Source of the DNA: Fibrobacter sp.
Lineage (GTDB): Bacteria; Fibrobacterota; Fibrobacteria; Fibrobacterales; Fibrobacteraceae
Length of the DNA stretch: 64,000 nucleotides
Reading direction: 5' to 3'
Assembly: GCA_024398955.1 (NCBI GenBank)
Contig: JAKSIG010000010.1
Location: 18,629-82,628 of the forward strand
Shown here: positions 1 to 5,045 of the stretch, piece after piece
Position numbering within the stretch: position 1 is the stretch's first letter
Layout: each line of letters starts with the position of its first letter
Made by a program: the position numbers and the translations under genes
The notes under the pieces: generated by a model
What the model saw: the letters and a program-made list of their open reading frames with translations, nothing else
What the model was told of the DNA's origin: nothing
The model's database searches: none

Positions 1-672
1 ACTTTGTTTTTTGTAATTGAGACGAACATCTAGAGAAAGATTCTTGCGGTCAAAGCTATCTAGTACTAGATTTTCTTCGGGGATTCTCAGCTGCTGCAAA
101 ATATCTTCACGAGTGATGGCGTCGGCAGTGGCTGTCAAAGCTAGAATTGGAACATGTGGGAAGGTTTCTCGCAACTTAAAGAGCTGTGTGTACTCTGGCC
201 TAAAATCGTGCCCCCATTGTGAAATGCAGTGGGCTTCGTCAATGGCAAAAAGTGATACATTTCCGCGAGAAAGCAAATTTTCTATTTCAAAAACTAATCT
301 TTCTGGTGAAATGTAGAGTAATTTCAAGTCTCCTCGGCAGAATGCTTTGCGGATTTCGGTTGCCTCATCTGAAGGAAGTCCGCTGTTCAGTGCCGCTGCT
401 GCAATTCCGTTTTCGCGTAGGCCATCAACTTGGTCCTTCATGAGGGCGATAAGTGGGGAAACGACTACGGTGCATCCCTCAAAAACTAGAGCAGGAATCT
501 GATAGCAAATGGACTTGCCACCGCCAGTGGGCATTAGGGCAAGAGAGTCCTTGTGTTCTAGGACTTGTCGGATTACTTCAGCCTGTTTGGGTCTAAAGCT
601 GTCGTAGCCAAAGACTTCTTTTAGTTTTCGTTTTGCCTCGTCAAAAAGGGAGGATGGAGTTAGTTTGCTCAT
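1..672 (-). CDS. recQ: ATP-dependent DNA helicase RecQ, N-terminal part (cut by window edge)
   Basis: This is the first 224 codons of a minus-strand gene that continues past the left edge. The translation starts MSKLTPSSLF and carries the RecQ motif order: FRPKQAEVI near residue 26, the Walker A segment LMPTGGGKSICYQIP at about 47-60, VVSPLIALMKDQV, and the helicase motif II IDEAHCISQWGHDFRPEY at about 142-159, which is typical of RecQ DEAH helicases. RecQ unwinds DNA 3'-5' in recombination and repair. The RQC and HRDC regions lie outside the window. A perfect 18-bp palindrome sits 21 bp upstream of the start codon. Confidence 0.93.
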   Translation of the reverse strand, partial: MSKLTPSSLFDEAKRKLKEVFGYDSFRPKQAEVIRQVLEHKDSLALMPTGGGKSICYQIPALVFEGCTVVVSPLIALMKDQVDGLRENGIAAAALNSGLPSDEATEIRKAFCRGDLKLLYISPERLVFEIENLLSRGNVSLFAIDEAHCISQWGHDFRPEYTQLFKLRETFPHVPILALTATADAITREDILQQLRIPEENLVLDSFDRKNLSLDVRLNYKKQS

Positions 673-693
673 GGTAATAAATATAATAAAAAT

Positions 694-711
694 AGTGAAC
701 AGTTGTTCACT
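694..711. promoter_or_regulatory. Palindromic operator candidate upstream of recQ
   Basis: The sequence AGTGAACAGTTGTTCACT is a perfect 7-4-7 palindrome about 20 bp before the recQ start. It lies roughly where a -35 box would be relative to a TATATT-like element nearer the start. Its core fits GAAC-N4-GTTC, the LexA (SOS) box of Gram-positive bacteria. That LexA is the regulator is an inference. Confidence 0.5.
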
Positions 712-818
712 TTACTTTGGCAGCTTGAAAATTTTTTGACAGATATCCTGTTTTTCTAGGGCGGCCTTGAAACTTTTAATAAGAGGTTTCCGTTATTGGT
801 TTTCTATCTTTATGATTG

Positions 819-1715
819 ATGGAAAGATTGAACGTTTTAATTCTGGCTGCAGGTCTTGGCACTCGTTTGCGTCCGTTGACTAGTGATATTCCTAAGCCTC
901 TTGTTCCCGTAGTGGACAAGAGTATTTTGGAGCAGCAGGCCATAAAGGCTCGTGCCATTGTTGGCTGCGAGGGAAACTGGATTCGCCTTCATGCCAATGC
1001 CCACTATTTGGCAGATCAGGTTGTGGCCGAAGGAAACCGCCTTGGCTTTGAAAAGGTCTGGGTGGAACCGGAAATTTTGGGAACTGCAGGCCCGTTGAAG
1101 CGGATTTGGCAAGAGGGGTACCGCGGCGGTCTCTTGATTATGAATGGCGACGCCTATTGCAGTTTTGACTTGAAGAAGTTTGTGGAAAATGCGAAACGTG
1201 CATTTGCTGCGGGCGCACAGAATGGTTCTGCCGCCGATTCTCCGGATAGCACTGCGCCGGGAGTAGCCTTGCTGGCTGTAGATTTCCCGAAGGTGAATAC
1301 TTTCCGTGTTGATGGGGAAGGTCGCCTGGTTGGTGTGTCTGGCCGCTTTGGAAGCAATTGTGGCACGCCGGCGACTTTCTCTGGTGTTTCCTATTACAGT
1401 GATGAGGCTCTGGCCCGCATTGCCGATGGTGAATTTGATATCCGTGAATTCTGGAAGAGCGAAATTGCCGCAGGCCGCCCGCCTTTTGTGGACATGAGCC
1501 AGATGGACGCCACCTGGATTGACATGGGTTCTCCCGAGGGCTTGTGGAATGCGACCGCCGCCCGCCTGGCTGAACTGGGCGTTGATTCCTGGCAGGATGA
1601 TCGTTTGGCTGTAAGCTACAAGAATCGTTCCATCGTGTTCGCAGGCGCAGACCTTGTCGAAGGCGAAGTGGTTAAAAACGAAATCCGCGGAAAAGATTTT
1701 AGCTGGAAGATTTGA
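819..1715 (+). CDS. Sugar-phosphate nucleotidyltransferase (MurU/RmlA-like)
   Basis: This 298-aa protein has the N-terminal nucleotide-binding signature LAAGLGTRLRPLT followed by PKPLVPV, the metal-binding NGD motif (NGDAYCSFDL) near residue 110, and the C-terminal segment ATWIDMGSPEGLW. These mark an NTP_transferase family enzyme that joins a sugar-1-phosphate to a nucleotide to make an NDP-sugar. Length and the WIDMGSPE segment resemble MurU or mannose-1-phosphate guanylyltransferase-type proteins, but the sugar cannot be read from sequence. I chose ATG at 819 over the in-frame TTG at 816; no clear Shine-Dalgarno is visible. A cluster of dispersed repeats follows the stop. Confidence 0.85.
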   Translation: MERLNVLILAAGLGTRLRPLTSDIPKPLVPVVDKSILEQQAIKARAIVGCEGNWIRLHANAHYLADQVVAEGNRLGFEKVWVEPEILGTAGPLKRIWQEGYRGGLLIMNGDAYCSFDLKKFVENAKRAFAAGAQNGSAADSPDSTAPGVALLAVDFPKVNTFRVDGEGRLVGVSGRFGSNCGTPATFSGVSYYSDEALARIADGEFDIREFWKSEIAAGRPPFVDMSQMDATWIDMGSPEGLWNATAARLAELGVDSWQDDRLAVSYKNRSIVFAGADLVEGEVVKNEIRGKDFSWKI

Positions 1716-1722
1716 CCCCTGT

Positions 1723-1807
1723 GTCATTCTGAGCGAACACATTGTGTCATCTTGAGGAGCGACCCCTCAGCGTCATCCTGATGAGCGAAGCGACGAAGGA
1801 TCTAGAA
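1723..1807. repeat. Three tandem GTCATyCTGA-type dispersed repeats
   Basis: Three degenerate copies begin at 1723 (GTCATTCTGAGCGA), 1746 (GTCATCTTGAGGAGCGA) and 1772 (GTCATCCTGATGAGCGAAGC, running on to GACGAAGGATCTAGA). Related copies occur at 60777 and inside lpxD at 62837. The unit is partly palindromic around GAGCGAAGCG. It looks like a REP-like dispersed element. Confidence 0.75.
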
Positions 1808-1829
1808 CGTTTAGATTTAAAGGAAGAAA

Positions 1830-2669
1830 ATGCGCAAGTTTAGAGTTGTCTTAGTTGAACCGGAACATCCTCACAACGTTGGTTTCGTAGCCCGCGCCAT
1901 GCATTGCTACGCCTTGGATGAACTGTACATCGTGTACCCCAAGCGCAACAAGGTCATTGAAAATTCCTACCACACCGCAGCCAATAGCCACGACATTCTG
2001 GACAAGGCTACCATCGTCCATTCCTTCCAGGAAGCCATTGGCGATTGCTCTTGCGCAGTAGCCTTCAGCCGTCGCATTTTCGGCAGTGCCATCAAGCATT
2101 GCATGGTGCCGGACTTGTCTGACATGTTGCCTGATGATGGAACCATCGCCTTGGTGTATGGTCGCGAATCCTGCGGCCTCGCTCTTGAAGAAGTGAACGC
2201 CTGCACCTATCAGTGCGAAATTCCTGTACCGGGCCTCATGAGCTTGAACTTGGGTCAGGCAGTTTCTGTTTCGCTGTACGAACTTTGCCGTTCGGGAGCG
2301 CTTGCCAACGGCGAGGGCCGTGCCAAGCGCGGCTCCAAGGGAGCCTGCGAAACCCAGCCCGCCACCATCGACCAGATCAACGGTTTCAAGAAGTTCCTGG
2401 ACCGTTATTTGACGGGACAGTATCATGACCAGGCCTGGCGCGACAACTTCCTGAATACCTTGCTCCAGCGCCTGCACCCCACCCGCAACGAACTTTCCGC
2501 CTTGTTCGGCTTGCTCCGTAATGTGGCTGGTAAGCCCGCTCGCTTGGAACAGGCCGAAGATCGCGCCAAGGCTGCTGCTAACGCTGCAAAGGCCACTGCC
2601 GAAGCCGCAGAAACTAAGGCTGCTGCCGCTAAAGCCACTGCCGAAGTCGCAGAAACTGAAAAAAAATAG
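1830..2669 (+). CDS. SpoU-family tRNA/rRNA methyltransferase (TrmJ-like)
   Basis: This 279-aa protein belongs to the SPOUT class of S-adenosylmethionine-dependent RNA 2'-O-methyltransferases. Three family motifs are visible: motif 1 EPEHPHNVGFVARAM at about 11-25, motif 2 ALVYGRESCGLALEE at about 108-122, and motif 3 MSLNLGQAVSVSLYEL at about 137-152. The catalytic SAM-binding knot is therefore complete. The order and length fit TrmJ (tRNA position 32) but the target is not provable here. The last 35 residues are an Ala/Lys/Glu/Thr-rich tail, unusual for the family and probably disordered or helical. ATG 1830 follows GGAAGAAA. Confidence 0.85.
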   Translation: MRKFRVVLVEPEHPHNVGFVARAMHCYALDELYIVYPKRNKVIENSYHTAANSHDILDKATIVHSFQEAIGDCSCAVAFSRRIFGSAIKHCMVPDLSDMLPDDGTIALVYGRESCGLALEEVNACTYQCEIPVPGLMSLNLGQAVSVSLYELCRSGALANGEGRAKRGSKGACETQPATIDQINGFKKFLDRYLTGQYHDQAWRDNFLNTLLQRLHPTRNELSALFGLLRNVAGKPARLEQAEDRAKAAANAAKATAEAAETKAAAAKATAEVAETEKK

Positions 2670-2685
2670 CGAAAATTTGAAAAAA

Positions 2686-2724
2686 TGGACTCCAAATAGT
2701 GGATTACTGTCATTATGGAGTCCA
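2686..2724. repeat. TGGACTCCA / TGGAGTCCA inverted repeat, pair 1
   Basis: Two perfect 9-bp arms (2686-2694 and 2716-2724) are separated by 21 bp just after the methyltransferase stop codon. The same design recurs at 2866-2903. There is no T-tract, so this is not a clear terminator. Confidence 0.6.
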
Positions 2725-2865
2725 TGATTTTGAGTAAAGTAACTTATTTTCGGCGAAACCCCAAATTTATTGGGTTCCATAATTGTTGTTTTAATCAATT
2801 TGGAGTCCGTTGATTGTTGTTCTAGCTAAAAAATTAGATTGTTGATTTAGAACAAATGAATTTTA

Positions 2866-2903
2866 TGGACTCCAACAAGACGATTTTGTGCAGAATGGAG
2901 TCC
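2866..2903. repeat. TGGACTCC inverted repeat, pair 2
   Basis: The arms TGGACTCCA (2866-2874) and TGGAGTCCC (2896-2903) are separated by 21 bp, the same geometry as the pair at 2686-2724. A fifth single site, TGGAGTCC, lies between the pairs at 2801-2808. Pair 2 ends 37 bp before the dut start, so it may be an operator or leader hairpin. Confidence 0.55.
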
Positions 2904-2940
2904 CGAAAACAACAATTTGCCTTACAGGAGTGTTGTATTA

Positions 2941-3369
2941 ATGAAAATCACCATCCAATATCTTGACGACACCATCCCGCGCCTTACGTATGTGGGCGGA
3001 AAGTCCGACTGGATTGACTTGAGTGCGGCAGAAACCGTGACCCTCAAGAAGGGCGAGTTCAGGCTGATTCACCTGGGTGTTGCCATGAAGTTGCCCGAGG
3101 GTTACGAGGCGCACCTTGCTCCCCGCAGTTCCACCTTCAAGAACTTTAAGATCCTGCAGACCAATTCCGTAGGCGTGGTAGATTCCAGCTACTGCGGCAA
3201 GGGCGACTGGTGGAAAATGCCGGTCTATGCCACCGAAGACGTGACCATCGAAAAAGGCTCCCGCATCGCTCAGTTCCGCATCATGGAAATCCAGCCTACT
3301 CTGGAATTTGAAGAAGGCGAATTGGCCGACAAGGACCGCGGCGGCTTCGGCAGCACCGGCGTTAAGTAA
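2941..3369 (+). CDS. dut: dUTP diphosphatase (dUTPase)
   Basis: This 142-aa trimeric-type dUTPase hydrolyses dUTP to dUMP and pyrophosphate, keeping uracil out of DNA and supplying dTMP synthesis. All five family motifs can be read: motif 1 DWIDLSA, motif 2 APRSST, motif 3 GVVDSSYCGKGDWW with the catalytic Asp, motif 4 GSRIAQFRIM and the C-terminal motif 5 RGGFGSTG. Motif 3 carries GKGDWW where GEW is commoner. The open frame extends upstream to 2917, but AGGAG at 2926-2930 places the start at ATG 2941. Confidence 0.93.
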   Translation: MKITIQYLDDTIPRLTYVGGKSDWIDLSAAETVTLKKGEFRLIHLGVAMKLPEGYEAHLAPRSSTFKNFKILQTNSVGVVDSSYCGKGDWWKMPVYATEDVTIEKGSRIAQFRIMEIQPTLEFEEGELADKDRGGFGSTGVK

Positions 3370-3382
3370 TCTTGATGCGACG

Positions 3383-3461
3383 CTTGTTAACCAAATCGTT
3401 AACTAATGCGCTCGTTTTTGATTGAATTTCTCCATGATTGGTTAACGAAATCGTTAACAAG
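3383..3461. repeat. Inverted repeat with four GTTAAC sites
   Basis: The 335-bp spacer between dut and ddh holds this element and the two palindromes after it. GTTAAC occurs at 3386, 3398, 3441 and 3453, so each arm carries two sites 12 bp apart. The arms are imperfect inverted copies starting CTTGTTAAC on the left and ending GTTAACAAG on the right, around a 35-bp centre. Confidence 0.65.
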
Positions 3462-3513
3462 TGCCAAAATTCATTTTTTGCGAAAGATGCCTAGAAAACT
3501 GTAGATTTTACGG

Positions 3514-3530
3514 TTTACAAAAATTGTAAA
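3514..3530. promoter_or_regulatory. Palindrome TTTACA-N5-TGTAAA, copy 1 (operator candidate)
   Basis: TTTACAAAAATTGTAAA is a perfect 7-3-7 palindrome upstream of ddh. A second site of the same TTTACA-N5-TGTAAA form lies 41 bp downstream, about four helical turns, which suggests binding of a dimeric regulator on one DNA face. Confidence 0.5.
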
Positions 3531-3554
3531 ATAAAAAGTGTAAAAATGACACTT

Positions 3555-3571
3555 TTTACATTAATTGTAAA
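3555..3571. promoter_or_regulatory. Palindrome TTTACA-N5-TGTAAA, copy 2 (operator candidate)
   Basis: TTTACATTAATTGTAAA is the second 17-bp site. It overlaps the right arm of a hairpin (AAAAAGTGT at 3533-3541 and ACACTTTTT at 3549-3557) and is followed by the palindrome GTAGAATTCTAC at 3579-3590. Confidence 0.5.
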
Positions 3572-3704
3572 GAAAATGGTAGAATTCTACAATTTCTGTA
3601 CAAAATTTGGCAAAAAACTTGTAGTTTTGTTTTTCACTCTTTGTTATTTTTCCCACTGGAAAATTTAAAATAAACTCTCAAAAGCCCCTATAAGGACCTT
3701 TATT

Positions 3705-4688
3705 ATGGCAAAAATCGCTATTCTCGGTTATGGTAACTTGGGCCGCGGCATTGAATGCGCAGTCAAGAAGACCAAGGACATGGAACTTGTTGCTGTGTTC
3801 ACTCGTCGTGATCCGGCTACTGTCAAGATTCAGACCCCGAACATTCCCGTTCTCAACGTTTCTGAAATCGAAAAGTGGGCCGACAAGATCGACATGCTGG
3901 TGATCTGCGGCGGTAGCGCTACCGATCTTCCCAAGATGACTCCGGAAATGGCTGCAAAGTTCAACGTGATCGATACTTTCGACACTCACGCCAACATTCC
4001 TACCCACTTCGCAAACGTTGATGCTGCCGCCAAGGCTGCTGGCAAGATCGCCATGATCTCCGTGGGTTGGGATCCGGGTATGTTCTCCCTGAACCGCGTC
4101 TATGCAAACGCAATCCTCCCTGATGGCAAGGACTACACCTTCTGGGGCAAGGGCGTTTCTCAGGGTCACTCCGACGCTGTCCGCCGCATCAAGGGCGTGA
4201 AGAATGCCAAGCAGTACACCTGCCCGGTTCCGGAAGCTCTTGAAGCTGTCCGTAGCGGTTCCATGCCTGAACTGACCACCCGTCAGAAGCACACCCGCCT
4301 TTGCTATGTGGTTCTTGAAGAAGGCGCAGATGCAGCCTACGTCGAAAACGAAATCAAGACCATGAAGAACTACTTCGATGAATACGACACCACCGTAAAC
4401 TTCATCAGCGAAGAAGAATTCAATGCAAACCACAGCGGTCTCGCTCACGGTGGTTTCGTGATCCGTACCGGCAAGACCGGCATGAACAACGAACACACCC
4501 ACGTGATCGAATACAGCCTGAAGCTGGACTCCAATCCGGAATTCACTACTGCAGCAGTGATCGCATTTGCCCGCGCAGCTCTCCGCATGAAGGCTGAAGG
4601 CAAGACCGGTTGCTTCACCGTTCTCGATGTTCCTCCTGCATACTTGAGCGAACAGAGCGGCGAAGAACTCCGCGCTCATCTTTTGTAG
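3705..4688 (+). CDS. ddh: meso-Diaminopimelate D-dehydrogenase
   Basis: This 327-aa NADPH-dependent enzyme converts tetrahydrodipicolinate plus ammonia directly to meso-diaminopimelate, the single-step branch of lysine and peptidoglycan precursor synthesis. The N-terminus has a Rossmann dinucleotide-binding motif (AILGYGNLGRGIE). The substrate-domain segments FDTHANIPTHF, SVGWDPGMFSLNR and FWGKGVSQGHSDAVRR are characteristic of the DapDH family, and length matches it. TAAGGA lies upstream at suitable spacing. Codon choice is rich in CTC, GGT and GCT relative to neighbours, suggesting good expression. Its long repeat- and palindrome-rich leader suggests regulation. Confidence 0.93.
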   Translation: MAKIAILGYGNLGRGIECAVKKTKDMELVAVFTRRDPATVKIQTPNIPVLNVSEIEKWADKIDMLVICGGSATDLPKMTPEMAAKFNVIDTFDTHANIPTHFANVDAAAKAAGKIAMISVGWDPGMFSLNRVYANAILPDGKDYTFWGKGVSQGHSDAVRRIKGVKNAKQYTCPVPEALEAVRSGSMPELTTRQKHTRLCYVVLEEGADAAYVENEIKTMKNYFDEYDTTVNFISEEEFNANHSGLAHGGFVIRTGKTGMNNEHTHVIEYSLKLDSNPEFTTAAVIAFARAALRMKAEGKTGCFTVLDVPPAYLSEQSGEELRAHLL

Positions 4689-4740
4689 ACCGCACGGGCC
4701 GTTCGTCAGCCGCATAACCTGCGTTCACCCTCGCTCTCTC

Positions 4741-4772
4741 AAAAAGGACTGGTTAAATGCCAGTCCTTTTTT
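4741..4772 (+). terminator. Rho-independent terminator after ddh
   Basis: The hairpin AAAAAGGACTGG / CCAGTCCTTTTTT has a 7-base loop and ends in a T-run. It is the first of several hairpins in the 357-bp spacer 4689-5045, in which I see no gene. The phrase GACCGCACGG also occurs twice there (about 4688 and 4781). Confidence 0.8.
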
Positions 4773-4898
4773 GCTCACGTAGACCGCACGGCTCTAAACT
4801 AAAAGTGGGTGATGAACCTACGACTGAGCCTCGCTACCACCTAAAGGTGGCCATGTCCACATAAGCGCTGAAGCGCTAAGTGGTCAAAGTTCGCAATC

Positions 4899-4925
4899 GC
4901 GACCGATTAATGTCGGTCGCTTTTT
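4899..4925 (+). terminator. Second hairpin with T-run
   Basis: GCGACCGA (4899-4906) pairs with TCGGTCGC (4913-4920) and is followed by TTTTT. No gene is recognisable between it and the previous terminator, so it may be a backup terminator or the end of a short unrecognised transcript. Confidence 0.6.
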
Positions 4926-4982
4926 GCTCACAGGCTGTAGTTCGAAAAACGCCTTCGGGTCTGAAAAACTTTTTGAACCCTC

Positions 4983-5022
4983 AAAAAAATACTCCTCGTC
5001 TTCTACGAGGAGTATTTTTTTT
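4983..5022. terminator. Bidirectional terminator between ddh and the collagen-like lipoprotein gene
   Basis: The stem AAAAAAATACTCCTCGT / ACGAGGAGTATTTTTTTT has A- and T-runs on either side, so it can serve the convergent genes on both strands. Confidence 0.85.
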
Positions 5023-5045
5023 GCTTATTTAAAAAGGCGTGTTAT

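Noticed and set aside
3678..4715. 345-codon open frame antisense to ddh
   Set aside because: Shadow of the dehydrogenase gene, again explained by codon bias.
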